This document shows positions 1 to 6,089 of a stretch of DNA of 9,003 bases, in pieces. Origin of the DNA: Cyanobacteria bacterium OH_CFB_184. Lineage in GTDB: Bacteria; Cyanobacteriota; Vampirovibrionia; Gastranaerophilales; Gastranaerophilaceae. Each line of letters starts with the position of its first letter. Position 1 is the first letter of the stretch. The translations under genes were made by a program, and so were the position numbers. The notes beneath the pieces are model-generated. The model was given only the letters and a program-made list of their open reading frames with translations. It was not told the origin of the DNA and did not search any database. The stretch spans positions 1-9,003 of the forward strand of contig JAEZOG010000092.1 of the NCBI GenBank assembly GCA_023414155.1, written 5' to 3'.

Positions 1-43
1 TCATAAATAATTTTCCAATCTCTATGATTTGTTTTTCTTTCAT
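1..43 (-). CDS. Possible clipped start of a leftward gene
   Basis: On the minus strand an open frame runs off the left edge. It starts with ATG at 43 (reading MKEKQIIEIGKLFM), or with an in-frame ATG at 58 that adds five residues. A second open frame over the same bases starts with a possible TTG at 77. Only about 14 to 25 codons are visible, so no product can be named, and the choice of frame is uncertain. If real, the gene would be divergent from the HNH gene and share the 60-157 control region. Confidence 0.2.
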   Translation of the reverse strand, partial: MKEKQIIEIGKLFM

Positions 44-87
44 AATAAGCCAAACCATTATTAATCTTACCAAACAATGCTAAAAAA

Positions 88-115
88 TTGCCAACATTAA
101 GTTATATGTTATATT
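88..115 (+). promoter_or_regulatory. Predicted sigma70-type promoter of the HNH nuclease gene
   Basis: TTGCCA (88-93, five of six against TTGACA) is followed after 16 bases by TATATT (110-115, five of six against TATAAT). It would give a leader of about 35 bases before the HNH start codon. The downstream ribosome binding site AGGGAAAA lies 7 to 10 bases before the ATG. Confidence 0.5.
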
Positions 116-157
116 AAACTTAATTCAGATATTCAACTATTTAATTAGGGAAAACAG

Positions 158-1240
158 ATGTCTATTAAAAATGCTATTAATTTTGTTATTTCGAGTGTTG
201 ACGATCCAGCTATAACCAATTCGGTTTTAGAAAAAGAGCTTAAATACAAAGCTCAATCGACTAAGAATCTAGTTAAAAATTTTAAAAAAGTGGGGGATCT
301 TTATTGTTATTTATCGAGATTCAATAAAAAACCACTTCCTGGAGAGAATCATATTTACGACAGGTTTAAAAGTTTAGGTCTTAAAACTTATGAAGATATT
401 TATCCTGAATTCCAAGAAAAATTTAAAGATGAATTAGATGATATTACTGTTATCGATGATTTTGTAATCGGTGAATATTATACTTCTTGGGACATTGCGA
501 TATTTGCAAAATCATATAACTGCCAAAACGGAATCTATTTAATTGGTGACGAACCGAATTATAAAGCGATATTTTTGAAGTGTACCTTTGGTGATGGTGA
601 TTATGCAAATGAATGGATAGAAAAAGATCAGCTGCTTAAATATTATCTCTATGGGCAAACAAACCAACAAACCGGTAAGAAAGTATACAATACAGATCAT
701 AAATATAATAGAGTCCTTATTAATTCATCAACAAATAATGTTCCAATATACATATTTATGAGAAATTCAAAAAATGATGCATTCAAATTAAATGGCATTT
801 TTCAATATGTAAAACTACACAAAGAAGCTGACAATTCAATGTGGTCTGAACTATCTAAAGTAAATTCACTTCAAGTTAATAAAAAAATAACCTCTGAAGA
901 ATACAATTTAGAGTTGGATAAAGAAGTCAAAAAATCAAGATCACTATCTAAAGAAGAAAGAAAAAAGAGATTAACCAACGCAAATAAAATACCTGAAAAG
1001 ATACCAACCACCGAAGGAACAACATTTAAGAGAAACTCTGATGTAATTGCAGAAGTTTTAGAAAATGCTAATGGTTACTGCGAACATTGTAAAAATTATG
1101 CACCGTTTATCCGAAGATCAGATAATACCCCATATTTGGAGGTACACCACGTAATTCCTTTGGCTCAAGGAGGAGAAGACTCTGTTGAAAATGCCGTGGC
1201 TTTATGCCCAAATTGTCATAGAAAAGCTCACTTTGAATAA
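158..1240 (+). CDS. HNH endonuclease, probable modification-dependent (type IV-like) restriction enzyme
   Basis: A 360-aa cytoplasmic protein with a complete C-terminal HNH nuclease domain. A first zinc-type pair Cys308/Cys311 is followed by the His330-His331 core, Asn345, a second pair Cys350/Cys353, then His354 and His358. This is the McrA-like zinc-bound beta-beta-alpha-metal layout, which cuts DNA. Residues about 105-225 (around GEYYTSW and the stretch leading to PIYIFMR) have the alternating beta pattern of SRA- or DUF3427-type modified-base reader domains. That assignment is by eye and uncertain. A basic, charged linker (about 250-290) joins the two parts. The ATG at 158 has a good Shine-Dalgarno (AGGG) and its own promoter. 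The gene converges on the leftward operon with only 9 bases between the two stops and no clear terminator. The likely role is cleavage of modified or foreign DNA. The HNH call is firm; the reader domain and biological role are inferred. Confidence 0.85.
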   Translation: MSIKNAINFVISSVDDPAITNSVLEKELKYKAQSTKNLVKNFKKVGDLYCYLSRFNKKPLPGENHIYDRFKSLGLKTYEDIYPEFQEKFKDELDDITVIDDFVIGEYYTSWDIAIFAKSYNCQNGIYLIGDEPNYKAIFLKCTFGDGDYANEWIEKDQLLKYYLYGQTNQQTGKKVYNTDHKYNRVLINSSTNNVPIYIFMRNSKNDAFKLNGIFQYVKLHKEADNSMWSELSKVNSLQVNKKITSEEYNLELDKEVKKSRSLSKEERKKRLTNANKIPEKIPTTEGTTFKRNSDVIAEVLENANGYCEHCKNYAPFIRRSDNTPYLEVHHVIPLAQGGEDSVENAVALCPNCHRKAHFE

Positions 1241-1249
1241 ATATAATAA

Positions 1250-1621
1250 TTACTGGCAGTCTTCCATTTTAAATAGTATGATTCCATACTTATCACAAAG
1301 AGGTTTTATTCTTTCGTAATATTTATAATCGCTTGGTTTTTCTAATATTAAAACTACACCGGGAACTTTTCCTGTTTTATAAGAATAATATAATGCTTGT
1401 CCAATGCTTTCTGCCCACTTCTGAGCAAAATCGAATTCTATAGCATATTTATCAGTTAAACAATCAACTCTAGTTTCATCTGCAAGCCTATATTCTGTTA
1501 CTCCGTTATTCTGTGAACACCATATATCTTGATAATATTTTTCTGGATGGAGGTGGGCGCTATGTGCATATGCTGGGATAAAAAATATTATACAAACAAG
1601 TATAAATTTAACTAAATTCAT
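1250..1621 (-). CDS. Small exported protein with PD-(D/E)XK-like nuclease pattern
   Basis: A 123-aa protein starting with a Sec signal peptide (hydrophobic core about residues 5-17, likely cleavage after AYA at 19 or HSA at 22), so it probably acts in the periplasm or outside. The mature part contains DCLTD (53-57), then IEFDFAQKW (61-69), then GQALYY (74-79). A strand with an acidic residue, an E-x-D strand (E62/D64) with K68 further on, and a following helix carrying Q75-x3-Y79 resembles the core of PD-(D/E)XK nucleases, including the RecB-type QxxxY motif. The canonical ExK lysine is replaced, so either Lys68 has taken over or the protein is not catalytic. The C-terminal Cys (C109, C122) and N-terminal Cys (C35, C54) residues could form disulfides after export. 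The ATG overlaps the end of the preceding gene by 4 bases (ATGA type), which implies translational coupling. It is the last gene of the five-gene operon. I recall similar small proteins in other proteobacteria but no proven function. Confidence 0.75.
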   Translation of the reverse strand: MNLVKFILVCIIFFIPAYAHSAHLHPEKYYQDIWCSQNNGVTEYRLADETRVDCLTDKYAIEFDFAQKWAESIGQALYYSYKTGKVPGVVLILEKPSDYKYYERIKPLCDKYGIILFKMEDCQ

Positions 1622-1905
1622 TTTTTATGTGTCTTTCTATAAGCATTTACCATTTGTTGCGTGATATCTTCAGGATAACAAAGAGTCTCATATCCACCAC
1701 TTCTGCTGTATGCACTCCGGCCTCCACATCTACTCCCATTTCTTGCCGTGTTGTAGGGACAAGGGCAATTCCCAGGATAAGAAGCAATTGATTCCTTTAT
1801 TAAAAGTTGCTTTATCTGCGCATCTGTTAACGCAATAGATTCATTAATTGAAAAGTTATAAAGTAAAGCAAATGAGGCAAGAACAATTAATAATTTTGGT
1901 TTCAT
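1618..1905 (-). CDS. Small exported four-cysteine protein (GNCPCPYN motif), unknown function
   Basis: A 95-aa protein with a signal peptide (Lys at 2 and 4, hydrophobic core 5-18, likely cleavage after SIA at 25). The mature region of about 70 aa carries the motif YPGNCPCPYN (43-52), then RNGSRCGGRSAYSR (55-68), and a third block LCYPEDIT (75-82), giving four cysteines at 47, 49, 60 and 76. The pattern resembles widespread small proteobacterial proteins, which I recall next to or fused to thermonuclease-type enzymes. No function is established to my knowledge. Four cysteines in an exported protein could form two disulfides or bind a metal. The ribosome binding site AAGGTAA overlaps the stop codon of the upstream nuclease gene, and the start is 7 bases after that stop, so the two are probably translated together. 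A partner, inhibitor or DNA-binding accessory of the nuclease is possible but unproven. Confidence 0.8.
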   Translation of the reverse strand: MKPKLLIVLASFALLYNFSINESIALTDAQIKQLLIKESIASYPGNCPCPYNTARNGSRCGGRSAYSRSGGYETLCYPEDITQQMVNAYRKTHKK

Positions 1906-1912
1906 ATAAAAA

Positions 1913-2425
1913 TTACCTTTTTATTATATTTTTCATTTTATCTATATTTTCATATTGTTGCAAATCTGGTGCTATATTAGACTTGCGATATACAACTGCT
2001 AATCCTTCTTTTAGAATTTCTTTAGCATAGTCCTTATCATTTACATAGACAGACATAAGATGTCTATTGTACTTATCTATTTTTTTATCAGCTGTATATT
2101 CAGCTCTTACGAATTTATTTAACAGATTGTTTATAGCGTATTTTTTCCCTAACAAACCTAATTGTAAGGCTTCGCTTTCGGTGATGTCATACCAAATAGC
2201 TTGGCTTGTTAACTGTCCTGAGCGACGGGTTTCAAATGTATCAATACCGTTGATTCGTACTTTTTCATTTTTTTGAGGACAGCCATCATTATTTAGGTCG
2301 ATATATATGGTGTCTCCATCTATAACTTTTAAAACTTTGTGTAGTTCTTGTCCATTTGCCGCATTAAGAGTCAGAAAGATTATTGATATTGTAAGGAAAC
2401 AATTAAGAGTTTTTCTAAAATGCAT
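1913..2425 (-). CDS. Exported staphylococcal nuclease-like (thermonuclease, SNase) enzyme
   Basis: A 170-aa protein with an N-terminal signal peptide (core about 9-20, cleavage near AANG/Q at 22-26) and an SNase OB-fold domain from about residue 28. The catalytic set of Staphylococcus nuclease is present: VIDGDT (Asp36, Asp38, Thr39), Arg57 in VRINGIDT, Asp62 and Thr63, Glu65, and Arg121 in DKYNRHL. Phe64 replaces the usual proline before the glutamate. The family makes calcium-dependent phosphodiester cuts in DNA and RNA, and this copy would act in the periplasm or medium. The start at 2425 was chosen over an upstream ATG at 2515 because it has a Shine-Dalgarno (CTGGAG, 5 bases before ATG), begins exactly at a signal peptide, and avoids a 47-base overlap with the preceding gene. 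It lies 43 bases after the HTH-like gene and 7 bases before the Cys-rich gene, all on the same strand. All active-site residues are intact, so activity is likely. Confidence 0.93.
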   Translation of the reverse strand: MHFRKTLNCFLTISIIFLTLNAANGQELHKVLKVIDGDTIYIDLNNDGCPQKNEKVRINGIDTFETRRSGQLTSQAIWYDITESEALQLGLLGKKYAINNLLNKFVRAEYTADKKIDKYNRHLMSVYVNDKDYAKEILKEGLAVVYRKSNIAPDLQQYENIDKMKNIIKR

Positions 2426-2468
2426 ATAATCTCCAGTAATAATTTGTTTTTTGATACATGTTATAAAA

Positions 2469-3530
2469 CTACCAATATGGGTTTTCAACATAGTCATCCA
2501 CAACCCCTTTCTCATCTTTTATAGCAGAATCCAGTTCATTAGCATAGTCCATTGCAAAGTTTTTCCATTCTTCAAAATCAATCATCTTAACTCTATTTTC
2601 AAGAAATGACTTTTCTTTTGCCTTTATATATTTTCGAATGTTATCTGCAAGTATAAAACTTTTTGTTTCTCCTAAAAGAATCTCAACTTTTTTATTCTTA
2701 ATTCGTACTTGTTTTTCTTTTTCTTTACGGATTCGTTTTTCTTCTTCTTTTTTTAGTCGCTCTTCACGTTGGATAAGCAGCCACTCAATAATAGCCAAAT
2801 AAATATCATTTATTTTTGTTTCAACTAAACCATTATTTGAATCCATAAATGACTTAATAAGCCAACTTGAATAATGTTGAGGAGTGAACCGATGTAAATT
2901 GATTTTTATTTTGCCAGTTGACTCATATTCATAATGCCATTTCTGCACTGAGTAAAACTTCTTTTTCTGCTCTTGTTCTGTAAGTGGTCTTTTGTGCTCT
3001 TTTAGGTGTTCAAAAATATTTAAATATATATCTTCTTTCTCATATGAAATTTTAAAGAAACCTTCTTCGATTTCTATTACATGTCCCTTGTTTTCTAATG
3101 CAGAAAACAACGCATGTAAAATCAAATTTCTTCTTTGTCGGAGTTCTTTTTTTATAGTTTTTTCTGTAGATCTAATTAGTGGATTTGGTTTAAATAATTT
3201 TGAAGGAATTACGATTGATTCTGTTGTTTGTTCATCTATTTTTTTAACAAGAGAGTCTGACAACTGAGTCTCCACGCTACCACGAATAGTTATTACTTCT
3301 TTCCATTTATCTTTAATTACCGGAAGTTTCGGAATTTTTATTTTTTCACCAGCTGATAATTTTTGCCAATAACCTCTGGGAGGTTTTGGAATATCATGTC
3401 TTTCGCAGATTTTACCCAAACCTCTATCTGAAAGCCCAAAATCTTTAGAAATTTCCATTATGGGTTTTGACCATATAAGGTCATATAACTCTTTGCGCGT
3501 TATTGAGTTTCTAATTTGCTCTTTTAACAT
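2469..3530 (-). CDS. HTH-like protein of unknown function (TRKELYDLIW...PPRGYW type)
   Basis: A 353-aa cytoplasmic protein. Its N-terminus contains ITRKELYDLIWSKP (10-23), then a likely helix-turn-helix (KDFGLSDRGLGKICERHDI, 29-47), followed by PKPPRGYWQKL (48-58). I recognise this N-terminal signature from many uncharacterised proteobacterial proteins in accessory regions; no function is known to me. Residues about 60-245 hold mixed alpha and beta segments with many basic residues. A highly charged Lys/Glu/Arg-rich helix at about 250-282 (around EERLKKEEEKRIRKEK) probably forms a coiled coil. No catalytic motif stands out. It starts 2 bases after the stop of the XRE gene with a weak AAGAG ribosome binding site, so coupling to the regulator is likely. 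Its position between a repressor and exported nucleases suggests a DNA-binding or sensing role; this is inference. Confidence 0.8.
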   Translation of the reverse strand: MLKEQIRNSITRKELYDLIWSKPIMEISKDFGLSDRGLGKICERHDIPKPPRGYWQKLSAGEKIKIPKLPVIKDKWKEVITIRGSVETQLSDSLVKKIDEQTTESIVIPSKLFKPNPLIRSTEKTIKKELRQRRNLILHALFSALENKGHVIEIEEGFFKISYEKEDIYLNIFEHLKEHKRPLTEQEQKKKFYSVQKWHYEYESTGKIKINLHRFTPQHYSSWLIKSFMDSNNGLVETKINDIYLAIIEWLLIQREERLKKEEEKRIRKEKEKQVRIKNKKVEILLGETKSFILADNIRKYIKAKEKSFLENRVKMIDFEEWKNFAMDYANELDSAIKDEKGVVDDYVENPYW

Positions 3531-3532
3531 AT

Positions 3533-3850
3533 TTACTCTTTTAGAGCTTTTAGCACTTTTAAATATGATTTGAGGATTTTCTCGTCAGTTAGATTTATTA
3601 ATGACAAAAGTTCTTCTTTAGTTTCACTGATTTTTGAAGATTCTATTGAAAAATCTTCGAGTCTTAAATTTAATGCCTCTAGAATTTTGAAAAAGTTATC
3701 TAGCGTTGGATAGTTAGTTCCACTTTCTATCCTTGATATTTGCTTTTCGGTTAATCCAACTTTAGTAGCCAAACTTGCTTGGGTTAAGTTTAATCTTTTT
3801 CTTTGTCTCTTTATTTTTTCTGCTATGAACAAATGATCTTTTTTTAGCAA
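3533..3850 (-). CDS. XRE/Cro-CI family transcriptional regulator
   Basis: A 105-aa DNA-binding protein with a classic HTH_3 domain at residues 9-67: KIKRQRKRLNLTQASLA (12-28), then the turn and recognition helix through VGLTEKQISRIESGTNYPTL (31-50), then FFKILEALNL (53-62). A short helical tail (about 76-105) may serve dimerisation. The start is a TTG at 3850; there is no ATG in the N-terminal part, and AGGGG (3864-3860) lies 9 bases upstream as Shine-Dalgarno. It is the first gene of a leftward five-gene run and is divergent from the exported TPR gene. The intergenic region holds two 14-bp palindromes next to the two -10 boxes, which fit operators for this dimeric regulator. It most likely represses its own operon and the divergent gene. 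The family call is firm; the binding sites are inferred. Confidence 0.92.
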   Translation of the reverse strand: MLKKDHLFIAEKIKRQRKRLNLTQASLATKVGLTEKQISRIESGTNYPTLDNFFKILEALNLRLEDFSIESSKISETKEELLSLINLTDEKILKSYLKVLKALKE

Positions 3851-3861
3851 TGGAAAACACC

Positions 3862-3888
3862 CCTATTCTATTTCATTAAAAGAATAGG
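3862..3888. repeat. Perfect 8-bp inverted repeat overlapping XRE Shine-Dalgarno and -10
   Basis: CCTATTCT (3862-3869) and AGAATAGG (3881-3888) form perfect arms separated by 11 bases. One arm overlaps the AGGGG ribosome binding site of the XRE gene and the other contains its predicted -10 box. It could be a second operator. It could also be an RNA hairpin masking the ribosome binding site, but only if transcription starts upstream of 3888. Confidence 0.5.
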
Positions 3889-3909
3889 ACATTTTTGTCT
3901 TTCGTAGAA
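3881..3909 (-). promoter_or_regulatory. Leftward promoter with operator O1 (3887-3900) for the XRE-nuclease operon
   Basis: On the minus strand the 14-mer AGACAAAAATGTCC (3900-3887) directly abuts TATTCT (3886-3881), a -10 box matching four of six. The -35 at the matching distance (TTCTAC, 3909-3904) is poor, so the promoter may be weak or activator-assisted. The palindrome has the same form and the same position relative to -10 as the site in the rightward promoter, which is the main support. Start of transcription would be near 3874, leaving a leader of about 24 bases. Confidence 0.45.
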
Positions 3910-3932
3910 CATCACGAATGTATCTTTTTTAG

Positions 3933-3961
3933 TTGATTAATAGACAAATATGTCTTATTAT
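3933..3961 (+). promoter_or_regulatory. Rightward promoter with operator O2 (3942-3955) for the exported TPR gene
   Basis: TTGATT (3933-3938, four of six) and TATTAT (3956-3961, five of six) are separated by exactly 17 bases. Fourteen of those bases are the palindrome AGACAAATATGTCT with perfect 5-bp arms, ending directly at the -10 box. A dimeric repressor bound there would block RNA polymerase. A further weaker inverted repeat, TTCGT-N8-ACGAA (3901-3918), lies between the two operators. Confidence 0.6.
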
Positions 3962-3999
3962 GGTTCTGCGATAGTACAATTTAGATTGGAAGGTATAAT

Positions 4000-5529
4000 A
4001 TGTTAAAAAAAATCGTGCTGCTGTCTTTGATTATTTCTTTATTCTTGCCTCAAATTGCTTTTGCAAAGATTATTGGTCCATTTACTACAACAAGTGTGCT
4101 AAGTCAGGAAAATATGACTCAGGCAAATAATCCAAATGAAGAAAAGCTCAGAGACAATTTCTTAAAAATGAGGTATGCATCTGCAATTTCATTTTATACA
4201 TTAAATGACTATGCGAATTTACTTAAAATAGAAACAAGTCCGAGAAAATCGCAGGAAGAATCTAAGGCCCTTCTAAATTCAATTTTGAATAGTTTAGGCT
4301 TTTCACAACCTCCAGCAATTTTTTCACACAATTCTTCTGCTTATTATCTTTCTGTAATTTGGATTCAGAAAAGCAGAGCTCAACAACTTAATTCTAAAAT
4401 TGCTATGCTTTCTGAATCACAGAAAAAACGCTATGTTATTGACACTTACAATATGAAAATAGCTAGTAATCTTAATAGACAAGTAGTGCAGGAATTTGAG
4501 CAAACCCTAATAAGCCAAGGACTAACAAACACCCCTCAAATGAATAATTTATTAGAGGCTATCAAGTTTAATGCTGCCGCAACGGAAAGAATATATCAAA
4601 ATATGCTTTCTGCTGGTAGGGTTAATAAGCTGAACATGATGTTACCATCTCAAACTGCAAATGTACCGATCACTTCAGGTGATTTCAAACAAAGCGAGGA
4701 TAACAAAAAGATAACCCTTAAAACAACTCTTAAGGCTGAGGGAATGGTTGAAAAACAAGTATTGGATAGATGCTACAATGAGAGTCCGAATAAAGCAGAT
4801 ATAAAAGTTAGAGAAGTATATTTATTTAAACTGACTAGCATCTACGAAAAACAAGAAAACTACACTGAAGCTCTTAAATTGTATAAAGAACTTATTCTTA
4901 TTGATCCTACTGAACCCGCGATTTGGTATGGCAGGGCTATGGCGAAATGGCCAATCGGTGATACTCAGGGATTTTTGACAGATTATAATAAGTCTTTATC
5001 TTTGGGTATGAAGCCAGATCTCGATACTTACTACATAAAAGCTATTGCTGAAACTATGTTGGGAGAATATGACAAAGCAAGTAAGGATTTTTTAACAACG
5101 TATAACCTTGCAGCGAATAATCCGAGTAGGTCCGCATTAGGGGTATTTGCACTAACCTATAGACAAGCATTAGCTGATGGGAATGGCGATCAGCTTAAGC
5201 AAAAATTCTTGGCAGAGAACCCATTACATTTTAAAACTTATTTAGCAAAAGGTGGAACACTAGGAAAGAATAATACTCCTTCAGTAGAACAAATTAAATC
5301 GACATTGAATCCAACAATCCCAACGATTCCAAACAAAACTATGTCTCCTCCCGGAATGAAGCCTTTCTTGATAGTCGGAAGGTTCAAGGGGACGGGTACT
5401 GAGGTCAGGTTTTCAACAATAGCGCCAGTCACTAAGATAAAAGATATTGTGGATGCAGACAGTAGATTTGAATATGTTAGGTATATGCCAATCCCTGAAT
5501 CAGAGGTTAACAAGTATCCTAGGTATTAA
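4000..5529 (+). CDS. Exported TPR-repeat protein, unknown function
   Basis: A 509-aa protein with a clear signal peptide (KK at 3-4, hydrophobic core 5-17, likely cleavage after AFA at 22), so periplasmic or secreted. The start is supported by GGAAGG 6 bases upstream. Residues about 40-220 are mostly helical with no family I recognise. Residues about 268-375 contain about three TPR-like helix pairs, the clearest being the one containing YEKQENYTEALKLYKELI and the later one containing AIAETMLGEYDKASKDF. After a Pro/Thr-rich linker (about 428-450) comes a short beta-rich C-terminal domain (about 452-509, beginning near KPFLIVGRF). TPRs usually act as protein-binding scaffolds. The gene is divergent from the XRE operon, with a promoter that contains an operator-like palindrome, so it is probably co-regulated with the nuclease operon. 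A two-way terminator follows about 50 bases after the stop. No catalytic motif is visible. Confidence 0.8.
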   Translation: MLKKIVLLSLIISLFLPQIAFAKIIGPFTTTSVLSQENMTQANNPNEEKLRDNFLKMRYASAISFYTLNDYANLLKIETSPRKSQEESKALLNSILNSLGFSQPPAIFSHNSSAYYLSVIWIQKSRAQQLNSKIAMLSESQKKRYVIDTYNMKIASNLNRQVVQEFEQTLISQGLTNTPQMNNLLEAIKFNAAATERIYQNMLSAGRVNKLNMMLPSQTANVPITSGDFKQSEDNKKITLKTTLKAEGMVEKQVLDRCYNESPNKADIKVREVYLFKLTSIYEKQENYTEALKLYKELILIDPTEPAIWYGRAMAKWPIGDTQGFLTDYNKSLSLGMKPDLDTYYIKAIAETMLGEYDKASKDFLTTYNLAANNPSRSALGVFALTYRQALADGNGDQLKQKFLAENPLHFKTYLAKGGTLGKNNTPSVEQIKSTLNPTIPTIPNKTMSPPGMKPFLIVGRFKGTGTEVRFSTIAPVTKIKDIVDADSRFEYVRYMPIPESEVNKYPRY

Positions 5530-5578
5530 CTTAATTGAAAAATTACGCTAGTAGGCCAATTGGATCGTTTGCAAAAGA

Positions 5579-5603
5579 AAAGAGGTGACATAGTCACCTC
5601 TTT
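5579..5603. terminator. Bidirectional intrinsic terminator
   Basis: AAAGAGGTGAC (5579-5589) pairs perfectly with GTCACCTCTTT (5593-5603) around a 3-base loop. The stem is 11 bp and is followed rightward by a T-rich tract (TTTGTTATTT) and leftward by TTTCTTTTGC on the other strand. It sits between the convergent TPR and DUF5681 genes and should end both transcripts. Confidence 0.85.
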
Positions 5604-5623
5604 GTTATTTAGAATAAAAATTC

Positions 5624-6088
5624 TTATGAATGGTGCCTTTCGTCAAGGACGGTCAAGATGGTTTTTTTAAGATACGCCCTTCTTTCTGGTGTCATTCTCG
5701 ACTTAAATTCTTTATCGAGATCAGATAGAGTTTCTTCTTGCTCTTCTTCGACTTTTTCTTCTTCTATTTCCAGATTTAAGAACTCAGATTTAAGTAACAT
5801 TCTACGTGTAGGTCCATCTTTAGCAATTGCATCAGCAACAGTTTTTCTACCAAATGCTTCGGCACAAGTTATTTTAATGACTTCACCGTTGGCATCTTTA
5901 ACACCTATTTCAGTAGCCAGTGTTTTGCGTAAGGCTTCTTTAATTGTTTTTGGATTTTTAGGTCTTCCCTTTGGATTACCTGATTGTCCTGGTTTAAACT
6001 GATGAGATATTGGAGGTCTGCCATAGCCAACTTCATAATCGGCTTTGTGCTTTTTATCCTTCTTCTTTTTTTTCTTTTGTTTTTTCAT
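5624..6088 (-). CDS. DUF5681 domain protein
   Basis: A 154-aa very polar protein. A lysine tract (residues 2-15) precedes the DUF5681 hallmark FKPGQSGNPKGRPKNPKT (about 30-47), then a helical region with ATEIGVKDANGEVIKIT and EAFGRKTVADAIAKDGPTRR. An acidic stretch rich in Glu (about 107-122) and a final helical segment follow. The family is common in prophages and integrative elements, typically near methyltransferase or ParB-domain genes; its function is unknown to me, and a DNA-binding role is plausible from the basic N-terminus. The ATG at 6088 was chosen because GGAAGAG lies 6 bases upstream and the start is 1 base after the stop of the methyltransferase gene, indicating coupling. In-frame ATGs at 6103 and 6118 would overlap that gene and add 5 or 10 residues. 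Confidence 0.85.
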   Translation of the reverse strand: MKKQKKKKKKDKKHKADYEVGYGRPPISHQFKPGQSGNPKGRPKNPKTIKEALRKTLATEIGVKDANGEVIKITCAEAFGRKTVADAIAKDGPTRRMLLKSEFLNLEIEEEKVEEEQEETLSDLDKEFKSRMTPERRAYLKKTILTVLDERHHS

Positions 6089-6089
6089 G

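Noticed and set aside
1275..1290. AGTATG-ATTC-CATACT hairpin as a terminator for the convergent genes
   Set aside because: Short, AT-rich stem inside the coding end of the 123-aa gene and without a convincing T-run.
2051..2065. AGACAT-AAG-ATGTCT palindrome resembling the XRE operators
   Set aside because: It lies inside the SNase coding region and has a 5-base rather than 4-base centre between the AGACA/TGTCT arms, with no promoter next to it; probably chance.
2426..2515. Upstream ATG extending the SNase gene by 30 residues
   Set aside because: It overlaps the preceding gene, lacks a convincing ribosome binding site, and buries the signal peptide; the ATG at 2425 has a good Shine-Dalgarno.
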